Source: an uncultured Anaeromusa sp.
Lineage (GTDB): Bacteria; Bacillota; Negativicutes; Anaeromusales; Anaeromusaceae
Length of the DNA: 64,000 nt
Reading direction: 5' to 3'
Assembly: GCF_963668665.1 (NCBI RefSeq)
Contig: NZ_OY764902.1
Span: 1,367,501 to 1,431,500 of the forward strand
Every line of letters begins with the position of its first letter. Position 1 is the first letter of the stretch. Positions 37,911-47,819 of this stretch are shown here, piece after piece. A program made the position numbers and the translations under genes. The notes under the pieces were generated by a model. That model was not told the DNA's origin. It saw only the letters and a list, made by a program, of their open reading frames with translations, and searched no databases.

Positions 37911-39293
37911 ATGGCTGAAGATACGATCAGCGCCATTGTGACGGCTCCGGGAGAAGCCGGTGTGGGCATTGTGCGTGTTTCTGGGCCGTTGGCGCAAAAC
38001 GTTGGGGAGGCTTTGTTTTGCAGCGCTTCAGGACGAAAGCTTGCCGAATTGCCTTCTCACTATGCGTCGTATGGCAAAGTGGTAAATCCTGTAGACGGCG
38101 CAATGGTTGATGAAGTATTGCTGTTGGTGATGCGGGCGCCGCATTCGTATACTCGGGAAGATGTGGTGGAGATTCAATGCCATGGCAGTCATGTTTCCTT
38201 GCGCCGTATTTTGGCGTTAACCTTGTCTTGCGGCGCTCGTTTAGCCGAGCCCGGGGAATTTACGAAGCGAGCTTTTTTAAATGGCCGCTTGGATTTGACC
38301 CAGGCGGAAGCGGTGATGGACGTCATCCGTGCTAAAACAGAGGCGTCTTTGCGATTGGCGGTGCGCCATTTGGAAGGCGGTTTGGCGGCTGCGATTCGGG
38401 CGGAGCGGGAGCGCCTGCTGGCATTGATTGCTCATATTGAAGCGCTGTTGGATTATCCGGAAGAGGAGATCGAAGAAGTCAGCGCCCAGCAGGCGGCAGA
38501 TGGCGCTGCTTTAGCCGCAGCGAAATTGCAGCACCTTTTAGATACGGCCGACCAGGGAAAAGTGTTGCGCGAGGGGCTGGCAACAGTCATTTTGGGCAAG
38601 CCTAATGTAGGCAAGTCCAGTCTTTTGAATGCGCTGGTGCGGACGCAGCGGGCGATTGTGACGGATGTGCCCGGAACGACGCGGGATGTGATTGAGGAAT
38701 ATGTGAATCTGCGCGGCGTGCCGCTGCGTATCATTGATACCGCTGGTATTCGCGAAACCGAGGATATTGTAGAGAAACTGGGAGTAGAGCGCAGCCGGCA
38801 AATGCTGGAGGAAGCGGATTTAGTCTTGGTGCTGCTGGATACTTCACGTCCCTTAAGTACAGAGGACAAGGAAGTGCTAACGCTTCTGGGAGCGCAAAAG
38901 AGTCTTGTGTTATTGAATAAAAGCGATTTGCCTCCTCTCTGGGGAGAGGAAGAAATCCGGACGTTGGCGCCTGGGCAGCAAGTACTTCGCATTTCGCTTG
39001 CCGCCGCTTCCGGCTTAGAGGAGTTGGAGGAGGCTATTGTGCAGCAGGTGTATTGCGGCGCAGCTAGTCAAGGAGAAGGATTTTTAGCGGTCAATGTGCG
39101 TCAGGAGGCGCTCTTGCAGCAAGCGGTTCGTCATTTGCAGGAAGTAGGGGTGGCAGCAGCAGCAGGCATGCCGCTGGATTGCTTATCCATTGATTTACGC
39201 GCGGCTTGGACTTTGCTGGGGGAAATTACCGGCGATACCGTGGGCGAAGATATGATTACAGAGATTTTCAGTCGCTTTTGCATCGGCAAATAA
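37911..39293 (+). CDS. mnmE: tRNA-5-carboxymethylaminomethyl-2-thiouridine synthesis GTPase MnmE
   Basis: 460 aa. Starts MAEDTISAIVTAPGEAGVGI; formyl-THF-binding N-terminal domain; G domain with GKPNVGKSSLLNALV, DVPGTTRD, DTAGIRETEDIVEKLG; ends with the catalytic C-terminal motif FCIGK. Acts with MnmG in wobble-uridine modification of tRNA. AAGGAGG upstream of ATG 37911. Confidence 0.97.
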   Translation: MAEDTISAIVTAPGEAGVGIVRVSGPLAQNVGEALFCSASGRKLAELPSHYASYGKVVNPVDGAMVDEVLLLVMRAPHSYTREDVVEIQCHGSHVSLRRILALTLSCGARLAEPGEFTKRAFLNGRLDLTQAEAVMDVIRAKTEASLRLAVRHLEGGLAAAIRAERERLLALIAHIEALLDYPEEEIEEVSAQQAADGAALAAAKLQHLLDTADQGKVLREGLATVILGKPNVGKSSLLNALVRTQRAIVTDVPGTTRDVIEEYVNLRGVPLRIIDTAGIRETEDIVEKLGVERSRQMLEEADLVLVLLDTSRPLSTEDKEVLTLLGAQKSLVLLNKSDLPPLWGEEEIRTLAPGQQVLRISLAAASGLEELEEAIVQQVYCGAASQGEGFLAVNVRQEALLQQAVRHLQEVGVAAAAGMPLDCLSIDLRAAWTLLGEITGDTVGEDMITEIFSRFCIGK

Positions 39294-39338
39294 TTAGGAT
39301 AAAAGCGCCGGACATGGCGTTTCTAGGGGGAGAAGGCT

Positions 39339-41216
39339 TTGGATCACGCAGGAAGTTTTGATGTGATTGTCATCGGCGCCGGCCATGCCGGCTGCGAAGC
39401 GGCGTTAGCTGCAGCGCGCATGGGCTGTTCGACGCTGGTGGCGACGCTGAATTTGGATAATATTGCCTTGATGCCGTGCAATCCGGCAGTGGGCGGTTCC
39501 GCGAAAGGGCATCTTGTGCGGGAAGTTGACGCCTTGGGCGGCGAAATGGGCGTTAATACAGATCTTACTTGTATACAAATGCGTATGCTCAATACCGGCA
39601 AAGGCCCTGCGGTCCATGCTTTACGGGCGCAGGCTGACAAGGTAGTGTATCAGCGGCGCATGAAGGAAGTCATGGAAAACCAGCCTGGACTTTTCATTAA
39701 ACAATTGCTGGTGGAAGAATTGTTGGTGGAGCAGGGGGCTGTCAAAGGCATCCGCTGTGAAACCGGCGAGGTTTACGAAGCTTCCTGCGTGATTTTGGCG
39801 TCAGGGACGTATTTGGGCGGCAAAATTATTATCGGTGAGACTGTCTATGTCGGCGGTCCTAATGGACAGCGGGCGGCGGAAAAACTGACGGCTTCCTTAA
39901 AAGAGCATGGCGTCAAGTTAATGCGCTTTAAAACCGGCACGCCGGCCAGGGTCGACGCGCGGTCTTTGGATTTTTCTAAAATGATTGTTCAGCCAGGGGA
40001 TGAACAATGTCATAATTTTTCATTTCTCAGTGAGGTTGCAACGAGAGAACAGCTTCCTTGCTGGTTGACGTATACCAACGCGGAAACGCACCGGATTATC
40101 CGTGAAAATCTGCATCGAGCCCCGATGTATACAGGGGTAGTAGAAGGTGTAGGGCCGCGCTATTGTCCATCTATTGAGTCCAAGATCGTTCGTTTTGCGG
40201 AAAAAGAAGCTCATCAGCTTTTTGTGGAACCAGAAGGACTCAATACGCGAGAAATGTATGTACAAGGCATGTCTACCAGTCTGCCTATGGATGTGCAGCT
40301 TGCTTTCTTGCGGACCATTCCAGGACTTGAGAAAGTAGAAATCATGCGCGCCGGCTATGCCATTGACTACGATTGCCTGGAGCCGACGCAGCTGACGGCG
40401 ACGCTGGAGCACAAGGCCATTGGCGGCTTTTTTTCCGCCGGTCAGTCTAACGGCACTTCCGGGTATGAGGAAGCTGCAGGACAAGGCCTTATAGCAGGCA
40501 TTAACGCTGCCTGCAAGGTGCAGGGCAAGGATCCTTTGGTATTGTCCCGCAGCGATGCGTATTTGGGCGTATTGATTGACGATCTGGTGACCAAGGGAAC
40601 CAATGAGCCTTATCGAATGATGACCTCTAGGGCGGAGTATCGCTTGCTCTTGCGTCAGGATAATGCAGATCTGCGTTTGACGGAAAAAGGACGCCAAGTA
40701 GGCTTGGTCAATGACGAGCGCTACGCGCGTTTTCAAGCGAAGAAAGCAGCTATTGAAGAAGCTGTAGCACAGCTGAAGGAGCGGCATATCGGGCCGTCTC
40801 CGGCGGCGCAGCAGGCGCTGACGCAAATGGGAAGCAGCGAACTAAAAAGCGGTATTTCTCTATACGGTTTGCTGCGTCGTCCAGAGGTGACTTATGCTAT
40901 GTTAGAGGAGCATTTTGAGGCGCCTGCGCTGGCGGCGGAAATAAAAGAGCAAGTAGAAATTGGGGCGAAATACGAAGGCTATATTAAAAAGCAGCTGGAA
41001 GAAGTGCAGCGAGCGGAAAAGCTGGAAAGCAAGCTGCTGCCGAATAATGTGGACTATCTTTCCTTGCAGGGGCTGGCTGTAGAAGCTAGGGAAAAGCTGC
41101 AGGAAATCAAGCCGCGTTCGGTTGGGCAGGCCTCGCGTATTTCCGGCGTATCTCCTGCGGACATTGCGGTGCTGTTGGTGCATCTGGAACAGCGGCGCAG
41201 GGAGGAAGAAGCATGA
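39339..41216 (+). CDS. mnmG: tRNA uridine modification enzyme MnmG (GidA)
   Basis: 625-aa FAD protein. A TTG start at 39339 with GGGGGAGAAGG upstream. FAD motif [42 protein letters not shown]; the conserved [24 protein letters not shown]. Overlaps rsmG by 4 bp (ATGA). Confidence 0.96.
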   Translation: MDHAGSFDVIVIGAGHAGCEAALAAARMGCSTLVATLNLDNIALMPCNPAVGGSAKGHLVREVDALGGEMGVNTDLTCIQMRMLNTGKGPAVHALRAQADKVVYQRRMKEVMENQPGLFIKQLLVEELLVEQGAVKGIRCETGEVYEASCVILASGTYLGGKIIIGETVYVGGPNGQRAAEKLTASLKEHGVKLMRFKTGTPARVDARSLDFSKMIVQPGDEQCHNFSFLSEVATREQLPCWLTYTNAETHRIIRENLHRAPMYTGVVEGVGPRYCPSIESKIVRFAEKEAHQLFVEPEGLNTREMYVQGMSTSLPMDVQLAFLRTIPGLEKVEIMRAGYAIDYDCLEPTQLTATLEHKAIGGFFSAGQSNGTSGYEEAAGQGLIAGINAACKVQGKDPLVLSRSDAYLGVLIDDLVTKGTNEPYRMMTSRAEYRLLLRQDNADLRLTEKGRQVGLVNDERYARFQAKKAAIEEAVAQLKERHIGPSPAAQQALTQMGSSELKSGISLYGLLRRPEVTYAMLEEHFEAPALAAEIKEQVEIGAKYEGYIKKQLEEVQRAEKLESKLLPNNVDYLSLQGLAVEAREKLQEIKPRSVGQASRISGVSPADIAVLLVHLEQRRREEEA

Positions 41217-41932
41217 GTTTTACAGAACATTTTCGACAAGCCGCTGCGGCAAGCGGTTATAAATTATCGGAAGAACAAATTCATAAATTTGAGATTTATT
41301 ATCAGTTATTAGTAGAGTGGAATCAAAAAATGAATCTAACTGCGATTACTGAACCTGCGGAAGTCGCGGTAAAACACATGGTGGACTCTTTGACCGCCTT
41401 TGAGGAACAACTGTTTTTCTCAGGGGCCTCTGTGGCGGATGTAGGCACTGGCGCTGGTTTTCCCGGGGTGCCCTTAAAGTTGTTTCGCCCTGATTTGCAG
41501 CTGACCTTGATTGATTCTCTGCAGAAGCGTTTGAAATTTTTAACAGCTGTTATTGAGGCTGCTGGTATAAAAGACGTAGCGGTGTTGCACTACCGAGCCG
41601 AGGAAGCCGGTCAAAAGAAAGAGCTGCGTGAAGCCTTTGATTTTGTTACCTCTAGGGCAGTAGCGAGGCTGCCGGTTTTATGCGAGCTTTGCTTGCCGCT
41701 GGTAAAAATTGGCGGCTATTTTGTGGCCCTTAAGGGAGCTCAGTATGAGGACGAATTGCTCGAGGCGGAGCGCGCTTTGCGGGTTCTGGGCGCGGAAGTG
41801 GCGCAGGTAAAGCCTGTGCGGCTGCCGGGACTAGAGGATGTACGGGCAGTAATCTATTTAAAAAAAGTGAAGCCAACTCCTAAAGCCTACCCGCGCCGCG
41901 CGGGGCTGCCGGAGAAAAAACCTTTGATTTAA
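41213..41932 (+). CDS. rsmG: 16S rRNA (guanine527-N7)-methyltransferase RsmG
   Basis: 239 aa, SAM-dependent. [18 protein letters not shown] motif [35 protein letters not shown]. The stop codon TAA (41930-41932) overlaps the left end of an inverted-repeat element, so the last residues may be set by its insertion. Confidence 0.95.
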   Translation: MSFTEHFRQAAAASGYKLSEEQIHKFEIYYQLLVEWNQKMNLTAITEPAEVAVKHMVDSLTAFEEQLFFSGASVADVGTGAGFPGVPLKLFRPDLQLTLIDSLQKRLKFLTAVIEAAGIKDVAVLHYRAEEAGQKKELREAFDFVTSRAVARLPVLCELCLPLVKIGGYFVALKGAQYEDELLEAERALRVLGAEVAQVKPVRLPGLEDVRAVIYLKKVKPTPKAYPRRAGLPEKKPLI

Positions 41933-42092
41933 GGAACCACTGATTTATGCCCATCTCGCGTAAAAGCAGTCTTTTTTCCGCCATACATCGTCAGAAAGCC
42001 TCGGCAGAGCGCCGCTATGCCTGCGTTTTCTTTCTCGTCTGACGAAAAAATTTCGTGCTTTTTCGGAGCGTTCATTAAATCAGTGGCTCCTT
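41931..42092. mobile_element. 162-bp inverted-repeat element (MITE-like), copy B
   Basis: Terminal inverted repeats AAGGAACCACTGATTTA (41931-41947) and its complement with one mismatch (42076-42092). Internal CGTCAGA / TCTGACG stem and block AGCGCCGCTATGCCTGC. No coding capacity. Shares ends, length and internal blocks with 20218-20381. It provides two bases of the rsmG stop codon. Confidence 0.75.
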
Positions 42093-42405
42093 TAAAAGTG
42101 GAGAATAAAAAAAGTGTAGCCTCGGTTTATTTCCCGGGAAATAGAAAGCACAGCGAGAGAATATAATAGTCAACATTCCTCTTTTCGTAGCCCTCCCTCT
42201 ACTCACTTTACTCTTGTTCAAACCCCTGTTCTCGCTGTCCTTTCGCTGTTCCTTCGTTGCGCTGAAACTCGTGCGTCTGAAGGACTTTTTTGTCTCGTTA
42301 TACAGGCTCTATGAAAATAAGATAAACGCATGCTATAATCAGTGTAGCATTACATAGCTTCCCGGATTTTTGTGGTTTCACGAACCGGGGAAAGGGTGGA
42401 AATCC
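42093..42405. other. Gap between the inverted-repeat element and noc
   Basis: Holds GAACAAGAG copy 9 (42186-42220). About 42110-42160 is AT-rich. A possible noc promoter lies near 42305-42350 (TATAATC at 42334-42340). No gene seen. Confidence 0.5.
42186..42220 (-). repeat. GAACAAGAG dispersed repeat, copy 9
   Basis: Minus strand: GAACAAGAGTAAAGTGAGTA then GAGGGAGGGCTACG. Confidence 0.75.
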
Positions 42406-43332
42406 ATGAATCCTTTGACGAAGCTTTTTGGTTTTGGACAAATAAAAGAAGAACCTAAAGAAGAAGTGAAAGTAGATGCAGAATCGGCGAGCGAGCCGGA
42501 GGCGACGAGGGAAGCAGAGCCGAAGCAGCAAGAGGTGCGTTCGGTTTTAATTGAGAGCATTCAGGCTAACCGATTTCAGCCGCGCAAGACCTTTCATGAT
42601 GAATCGCTGGAGGAATTGGCGGCATCGATTCGGGAGTTTGGCGTGCTGCAGCCATTGTTGGTGCGTCCTTTGGAAGAAGGGTTCGAGCTGGTAGCTGGCG
42701 AACGGCGTCTGCGTGCGTCAAAGCTGGCCGGCTTGGCGGAAGTGCCTGTGATTTCGCGCGAGATTGGCGATAAAGAAGTAGCTGAGATGGCCATGATTGA
42801 AAATCTGCAGCGCGAGGATCTGCATTTTTTGGAAGAGGCCGAAGGCTTTCAGCAGCTTATTGTGCAATTTGGCTTTACTCAGGAAGAATTGGCAAAACGG
42901 GTGGGGAAAAGTCAATCCACATTGGCCAATAAATTGCGCTTGTTAAAGTTAGAGCCGCAGGTACGGCAGCGTTTGCAGGAAGAGCGTTTATCGGAGCGTC
43001 ATGCCCGAGCGCTTTTGAAGCTGGAGTCTCCGGAGGAGCAAGAAGAAGTGCTGGCTGCGGTTTGCGCGGAGCAGCTTAACGTACGACAGACGGAGGAACT
43101 GATTGCTTGTCGTCAACAACCTCCAGAACAGGGAAACGAGAAGAGTAAGAAAAAAGAGCGCAAGCGTCTGACTGGCGTGATTCGGGATGTGCGCATTTTT
43201 TTGAATACCATTCAGCAAGTGGCGGATACGATGAAACAAAATGGACTTGCCGTACAAATGCAGCAGCGTCAAGAAGAGGATGATATTATCGTGGAGCTGC
43301 GCATCCCTAAGAAAAAAACGGCTGGGAAATAA
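42406..43332 (+). CDS. noc: ParB-family nucleoid occlusion protein Noc
   Basis: 308 aa. ATG 42406 with AAAGGGTGG upstream. Variable N-terminus (acidic residues 15-50), then ParB/Srx CTPase domain (PRKTFHDESLEELAASI, ELVAGERRLRASKLAG) and helix-turn-helix FTQEELAKRVGKSQSTLANK. A second ParB paralogue follows parA 5 kb away; the copy next to rsmG is Noc in Bacillus, which blocks division over the nucleoid and binds NBS sites rather than parS. The N-terminal membrane-targeting helix of Noc is plausible in MNPLTKLFGFGQIK. Confidence 0.85.
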   Translation: MNPLTKLFGFGQIKEEPKEEVKVDAESASEPEATREAEPKQQEVRSVLIESIQANRFQPRKTFHDESLEELAASIREFGVLQPLLVRPLEEGFELVAGERRLRASKLAGLAEVPVISREIGDKEVAEMAMIENLQREDLHFLEEAEGFQQLIVQFGFTQEELAKRVGKSQSTLANKLRLLKLEPQVRQRLQEERLSERHARALLKLESPEEQEEVLAAVCAEQLNVRQTEELIACRQQPPEQGNEKSKKKERKRLTGVIRDVRIFLNTIQQVADTMKQNGLAVQMQQRQEEDDIIVELRIPKKKTAGK

Positions 43333-43354
43333 CAGGAAATGAACAAGTAACAGG

Positions 43355-43398
43355 ATTGAACAAGAGAACCGGAGTCACGTGAGGGTACGCAAGAGAAG
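43355..43398 (+). repeat. GAACAAGAG dispersed repeat, copy 10
   Basis: GAACAAGAGAACCGGAGT followed by CACGTGAGGGTACGCAAG, just after noc; inverted pair with copy 11. Confidence 0.8.
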
Positions 43399-43405
43399 AA
43401 AAATA

Positions 43406-43454
43406 AACGGCTGTTGTAACATGTGCTAGTACATGCTGCAACAGCCGTTTTAGT
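43406..43454. terminator. Bidirectional terminator between noc and metH
   Basis: AAACGGCTGTTG / GCAACAGCCGTTTT stem with inner ACATGT/ACATG, between convergent genes. Confidence 0.9.
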
Positions 43455-43481
43455 TTTACTAAAATCTAAATTTCATCAATA

Positions 43482-43534
43482 CCGTAGCCCTCAGTCGTAC
43501 CCTCAGGTTCTCGTCGCGACTCTTGTTCAATCCC
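43482..43534 (-). repeat. GAACAAGAG dispersed repeat, copy 11
   Basis: Minus strand: GAACAAGAGTCGCGACGAGA, ACCTGAGGGTACG, ACTGAGGGCTACGG. Flanks the terminator opposite copy 10. Confidence 0.8.
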
Positions 43535-43538
43535 TTAG

Positions 43539-45914
43539 TTAGCCTAAGAGCTTTTTAGCTAGCTGCACGGCGGCTACGCCGTCCGGAGCGTAGGCTTGCG
43601 CGCCAGCCTGGGCGGCATAGTCGGCAGTGACCACAGCGCCGCCGGCAATAACTGGAACTTGCAGTCCTGCTTGACGCAAGGCGCTAATCGTAGCGTCAAT
43701 AGCCGGTAAAGTGGTGGTCATCAGAGCGCAGAGGCCGACGGCGTCTGCTTGCTGTTCTTTGACGGCGGCGATAATGGCTTCAATAGGCACGTCTTTGCCA
43801 AGATCGATAACCGTAAAGCCGTTGTTTTCCAGTAAGGCGGCGACAATGTTTTTCCCCAGATCGTGAATGTCTCCTTTGACAGTAGCCAAGACTACTTTGC
43901 CTAGAGAAAGCGTAGCTTCACCGGGAAGCCGGTCTTTGAGCGTAATAAAGGCTTGGCGCATAGTTTCAGCGGACAAAAGCACTTGCGGCAGAAAGCAGCG
44001 CCCAGCGCCAAAGGCTTCGCCGAGTTCCGTCATGGCGGCGGTAAGACCTTGATCGGTAATTTCTAAAGAAGAGCGCCCTTGGGTTAATGCTTCTTCCACC
44101 AAGGCCGGTACGGCTTCTTTTTCTCCTTCAATAACGGCTTGACGCAGACGCCCTAAGATATCCGCAGGTGTAGTTGCTGCTGCAGGCGCAGCAGCACTAG
44201 GCTGCTGTGCTTGAGCGAAAGCTTGGCTGTAGCGGCGACCATTGCTGTCGCGGCCAGTAAGGGCCATAGAAGCGGCCGCGGTTTGCATCATGCCTTGGTG
44301 CAAGGGGTTGAGAATGGGGGCGTCTAGGCCAGCTGCAAAGGCCATAGCGGCAAAGGAAGTGTTGACAGCATCCCTTGCAGGGAGGCCAAAGGAAATATTA
44401 CTGAGGCCCATCGTGCTAGGATAGCCGAATTCTTCGCGATAAGAACGCAGCGTAGCCAGTGTTTGCAGGGCTGCGTCCGCTTCGGCGGCGACTGTCAGCG
44501 TCAAGGCGTCGAGAATAAAATCGTTTTCTGTAAGGCCTTGCGCTTGTGCGGCGGCAAGAATTTGGCGGATAACAGCCACCCGTTCCGGAGCGGTAGCAGG
44601 CACGCCTGACGGAGAAATAGGTAGACATAATATAGCTGCGCCGTAGCGTTTGGCCAGTGGCAAAAACTGCTCTAGCCGCTCTGGCTCGGCGGAAACCGAG
44701 TTGATTAAGGCGCGGCCGGGATATTGCTTCAGTCCGGCTTCTAAGGCGGCGGTATCGCTGGTGTCAATAGCCAGCGGCAAGTCGACGAGCATGGATAGTT
44801 CTTCAATGGCGCGCTTCATAATAGGGGCTTGGTCAATGCCGGCAACTCCCATATTCACGTCCAATACTTGTGCGCCGGCTTTCACCTGAGCTAAAGCGTC
44901 ACGTTTGACCATAGCGAAGCTGCCTTCACGGATTTCCGCAGCTAAGGCTTTGCGTCCGGTGGGATTGATGCGTTCGCCGATAACCGCGGCCGGTAAATCA
45001 GCGCCGAGCCAGACGGTGCGGCTGCGGCTGGTTAAGGCTACGCGTCCTGGCGTAGGTTTACTGCGCTCTACCGGTGAGAGAGAAGCGGCAGCTTGGCTGA
45101 GAGCGCGAATATGAGCCGGAGTTGTGCCGCAGCATCCTCCTAAATAGGAGGCTCCGGCGGCAACGAGTTTCGGCGCCCAATGGGCCATTTCTTCCGGCGA
45201 CATGGGGAATATAGTTTCGCCGTTTACCAAGTGCGGCATACCTGCATTGGGCTGCACGCTAAGGGGAAGATGCGTAGCGCGAGCTAATTTTTCCACTACC
45301 GGAAGCAGTTGTTCCGGTCCTAAGGAACAATTGGCTCCCAGAACATCAGCTCCCATGGCGGTAAGTAAAATAGCAGCCGTTTCCGGGTCGGTGCCAGTGA
45401 CGGTGCGCCCGTCGGCGCCGAAGGACAGCTGACAAATGACCGGCTTGCTGCTAGAGTCTTTAGCCGCTAAGAGAGCTGCCCGCATTTCTTGGATATCAAT
45501 AATAGTTTCAATGAGCAGCAGATCGACGCCGGCGGCGTCAAGAGCGCGGATTTGTTCGCAAAAGACGTCATAGGCTTCATCAAAGGATAAATCGCCAAGG
45601 GGATGAAGCAGCTTGCCCGTAGGACCAATAGAGCCTGCGATCCGCGTTTCCGGGCGGCAAGCAGCTTTGGCAGCATCCACCGCCTTTTGGCAAATAATGG
45701 AAACTTGATTTTGGAGACCATAATGAGTCAATTTAATGCGATTAGCGCCAAAGGTATTGGTTTCAATAATCGTAGCGCCATGTTCTATGTATTGGCGGTG
45801 AATGGAGGTTACGACATCTGGCGCCTCTAAATTCATGGCTTCCGGGCAGGCGCCTACGGCCAAACCGGCATTTTGCAGCATGGTGCCCATAGCACCGTCA
45901 AAAATAGCAATCAT
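43539..45914 (-). CDS. metH: Cobalamin-dependent methionine synthase lacking reactivation domain
   Basis: 791 aa. Homocysteine-binding barrel residues about 1-285 with zinc cysteines in GANCSLGPE and LGGCCGTTPAHI; pterin-binding barrel about 300-560 (ERINPTGRKALAAEI, DVNMGVAG); B12 cap about 585-665; B12-binding Rossmann domain about 670-791 with the cobalt-ligating DIHDLGKNIV. Transfers methyl from methyl-THF to homocysteine. The AdoMet reactivation domain of E. coli MetH is missing and is supplied by the upstream gene (4-bp overlap). Confidence 0.95.
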   Translation of the reverse strand: MIAIFDGAMGTMLQNAGLAVGACPEAMNLEAPDVVTSIHRQYIEHGATIIETNTFGANRIKLTHYGLQNQVSIICQKAVDAAKAACRPETRIAGSIGPTGKLLHPLGDLSFDEAYDVFCEQIRALDAAGVDLLLIETIIDIQEMRAALLAAKDSSSKPVICQLSFGADGRTVTGTDPETAAILLTAMGADVLGANCSLGPEQLLPVVEKLARATHLPLSVQPNAGMPHLVNGETIFPMSPEEMAHWAPKLVAAGASYLGGCCGTTPAHIRALSQAAASLSPVERSKPTPGRVALTSRSRTVWLGADLPAAVIGERINPTGRKALAAEIREGSFAMVKRDALAQVKAGAQVLDVNMGVAGIDQAPIMKRAIEELSMLVDLPLAIDTSDTAALEAGLKQYPGRALINSVSAEPERLEQFLPLAKRYGAAILCLPISPSGVPATAPERVAVIRQILAAAQAQGLTENDFILDALTLTVAAEADAALQTLATLRSYREEFGYPSTMGLSNISFGLPARDAVNTSFAAMAFAAGLDAPILNPLHQGMMQTAAASMALTGRDSNGRRYSQAFAQAQQPSAAAPAAATTPADILGRLRQAVIEGEKEAVPALVEEALTQGRSSLEITDQGLTAAMTELGEAFGAGRCFLPQVLLSAETMRQAFITLKDRLPGEATLSLGKVVLATVKGDIHDLGKNIVAALLENNGFTVIDLGKDVPIEAIIAAVKEQQADAVGLCALMTTTLPAIDATISALRQAGLQVPVIAGGAVVTADYAAQAGAQAYAPDGVAAVQLAKKLLG

Positions 45915-46600
45915 TTACGATGGTTCTCCTTTCGGGATGCGCAGTTTTCTTGTTCGCAATAAAGGCAAGTCGCAGTTTCGCTTGCGGGTAAGATTAAACG
46001 CTCTTCATGCGGCGCCAGGCCGATAACGGCGGTGACGGATTTACGCGGTACCAGCATGCAGCTTTCGGTAACAGACAGTTGGATGTGTTCGCCTTGGGCT
46101 GCTTCGACAACCAGAGACTGATCGGTAATATCCCAGTCTCCATAGCCGGGACTAAAGCGCCGCAAGGCTACAAGGCCGACTTTGGACATTTCTTGAGCAA
46201 TAAAAGAATTGACAGCGTCAGCTGTTTGTTCGACGGCAGCGGTAGCCGCCGCATCTAGGAGCAAGCCAAGGGCGTAGCGATCTTGTTTAAAACAGTTTTC
46301 AATGGAACCTTCTAGTTCTGCGCCAATGGTTACGGCCATAACCGCTATTTGCACAGAGCCTTGCAGGTGCTCGATAAGGGGCTGGCTTTTTAACTTTAGC
46401 GGAGTAGGGCTAAGGATGATTTGATTGCGATCATCATAACCGTATATTTGCCAAATACCTTTGGGCTGAATGAGCAGCAGCGCTTCTTCGCACGCTTCCT
46501 TAATTAAGCTGTCAGGAAAGTCTTTGGCCCGGGCCAAACCAGCATAGCGGCGCATTTCCTTTTCATCGATTTCTCTGATCATAGGATGATAGAAAGGCAT
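45911..46600 (-). CDS. Stand-alone methionine synthase reactivation-domain protein
   Basis: 229 aa with ATG at 46600 (GAGAGGAGG upstream) or a GTG seven codons earlier. Matches the vitamin-B12-dependent methionine synthase activation domain: RRFSPGYGDWDITDQ (the RxxPGYG SAM motif) and SVTESCMLVPRKSVTAVIG. In the full enzyme this domain binds AdoMet and re-methylates oxidised cob(II)alamin. A C-terminal CLYCEQENCASR adds three cysteines, possibly a metal site. Overlaps metH by 4 bp. Split arrangement as in Thermotoga. Confidence 0.88.
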   Translation of the reverse strand: MPFYHPMIREIDEKEMRRYAGLARAKDFPDSLIKEACEEALLLIQPKGIWQIYGYDDRNQIILSPTPLKLKSQPLIEHLQGSVQIAVMAVTIGAELEGSIENCFKQDRYALGLLLDAAATAAVEQTADAVNSFIAQEMSKVGLVALRRFSPGYGDWDITDQSLVVEAAQGEHIQLSVTESCMLVPRKSVTAVIGLAPHEERLILPASETATCLYCEQENCASRKENHRK

Positions 46601-46854
46601 GGCACAAGCGCCTCCTCTCACTAAAGTAGTGGTTTCTTCATTATAGCATAGGAAAATAATGTGTTCGATATTTTATTCTTTCTCTATTTACTATATCAGA
46701 AATTTAAAGTTTTCACGGCTGAAAAAACTAGAAATTTCAAGGCCTAGGAGCTTCTGCAAAAACGGCGGAGGACTTTGGGCTTTGTTCAATTTTTTCTCTG
46801 TTAACTCTGGCCTTTCCTCTGTTACTCTGTGTAAACCGTACCTCGTGCTACTCC

Positions 46855-46889
46855 TTCGAGCCCTCACGTGACTCCGGTTCTCTTGTTCG
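46855..46889 (-). repeat. GAACAAGAG dispersed repeat, copy 12
   Basis: Minus strand: GAACAAGAGAACCGGAGT, CACGTGAGGGCTCG. Confidence 0.8.
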
Positions 46890-46963
46890 TTTTCCGCTCT
46901 CTGGCTTTTCTCCGTTCCTTTGCTTGCGCTGTGTTTCGTTCCTGCTTCTCTTTTTTTAAAAAA

Positions 46964-46979
46964 TGTTTCACGTGAAACA
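46964..46979. promoter_or_regulatory. parS site 1
   Basis: TGTTTCACGTGAAACA, exact 16-bp parS palindrome, 79 bp upstream of parA. Confidence 0.97.
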
Positions 46980-47057
46980 AGAAAGTGGCAGGGAAAAAGT
47001 AACGCTATGTGGAATGAAAGAAAAATGAGCTTTTGGAAAGAGTATGAGGTGAACGGC

Positions 47058-47819
47058 TTGGCTAGAGTAATTGCAATTGCCAATCAAAAAGGCGGCGTCG
47101 GCAAGACAACGACAGCAGTAAATTTGAGCGCCTGTTTGGCTGAAAATGGCAAAAAAGTATTGTTAGTAGACGTGGATCCCCAAGGAAATGCTACAAGCGG
47201 CTTAGGAATCAATAAAAAAGAGCTGCAGATTTCCTTGTATGATGTACTTGTAAGTGATACGCCGCTAGAAGAGGCGGTAGTAGCGACCGAATTGGAATCT
47301 CTTTTTTTGGTGCCGGCTACCATTCAATTGGCCGGGGCGGAAGTGGAGTTAGTTAGCGCCTTTTCCCGGGAGTTGAAATTAAAGCGAGCCTTACAGAAAA
47401 GCCTGGAAAAGTTCGACTACATTCTTATTGATTGTCCGCCTTCATTAGGGTTGCTGACTATTAATTCGCTTTCAGCGGCCGACTCTTTATTGGTGCCGAT
47501 TCAATGTGAGTTTTATGCGTTAGAAGGCTTGTCTCAGTTGATGCAGACGGTTTCGCTGGTACAAAACAACTTAAACCCTCAGCTAGAACTAGAAGGCGTT
47601 TTGCTGACTATGTTTGACGGACGTACGAATCTATCCTTGCAAGTGGCGGAAGAGGTGCGCAGTCACTTTGGCGGTAAGGTTTACGAAACGATTATTCCGC
47701 GCAACGTTCGTTTGAGCGAAGCTCCAAGCTATGGGCAGCCCATCATAAAGTACGATCCTCGCTCTAAAGGAGCCGAAGTATATGGGGAACTGGCGCTGGA
47801 GGTGATTCGACGTGTCTAA
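47058..47819 (+). CDS. parA: Chromosome partitioning ATPase ParA/Soj
   Basis: 253 aa from TTG at 47058, with GAGGTG upstream. This start matches the length of B. subtilis Soj (253). An earlier in-frame ATG at 46920 would read through parS and repeats. Deviant Walker A NQKGGVGKTTTAVNLSA, DVDPQGNATSGLG, YILIDCPPSLGLLT. ATP-dependent DNA binder moving ParB-parS complexes and, in Bacillus, controlling DnaA. Overlaps parB by 8 bp. Confidence 0.96.
   Translation: MARVIAIANQKGGVGKTTTAVNLSACLAENGKKVLLVDVDPQGNATSGLGINKKELQISLYDVLVSDTPLEEAVVATELESLFLVPATIQLAGAEVELVSAFSRELKLKRALQKSLEKFDYILIDCPPSLGLLTINSLSAADSLLVPIQCEFYALEGLSQLMQTVSLVQNNLNPQLELEGVLLTMFDGRTNLSLQVAEEVRSHFGGKVYETIIPRNVRLSEAPSYGQPIIKYDPRSKGAEVYGELALEVIRRV

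Larger units (their letters stand above)
46601..47057. repeat. Repeat-filled gap upstream of parA
   Basis: Holds the CCTAGGAGCTTCTGCAAAAA module (46742-46761), a CTCTGTTACTCTGTGT module (46817-46832), GAACAAGAG copy 12 (46855-46889) and parS site 1 (46964-46979). A frame runs through it in phase with parA but is repeat-derived. Confidence 0.6.

Noticed and set aside
46601..46960. Cobalamin or SAM riboswitch upstream of the methionine synthase pair
   Set aside because: No B12-box or S-box sequence seen; the region is filled by dispersed repeats.
46920..47057. N-terminal extension of ParA from ATG 46920
   Set aside because: Would translate through the parS site and dispersed repeat; TTG 47058 has a good ribosome site and yields the standard length.
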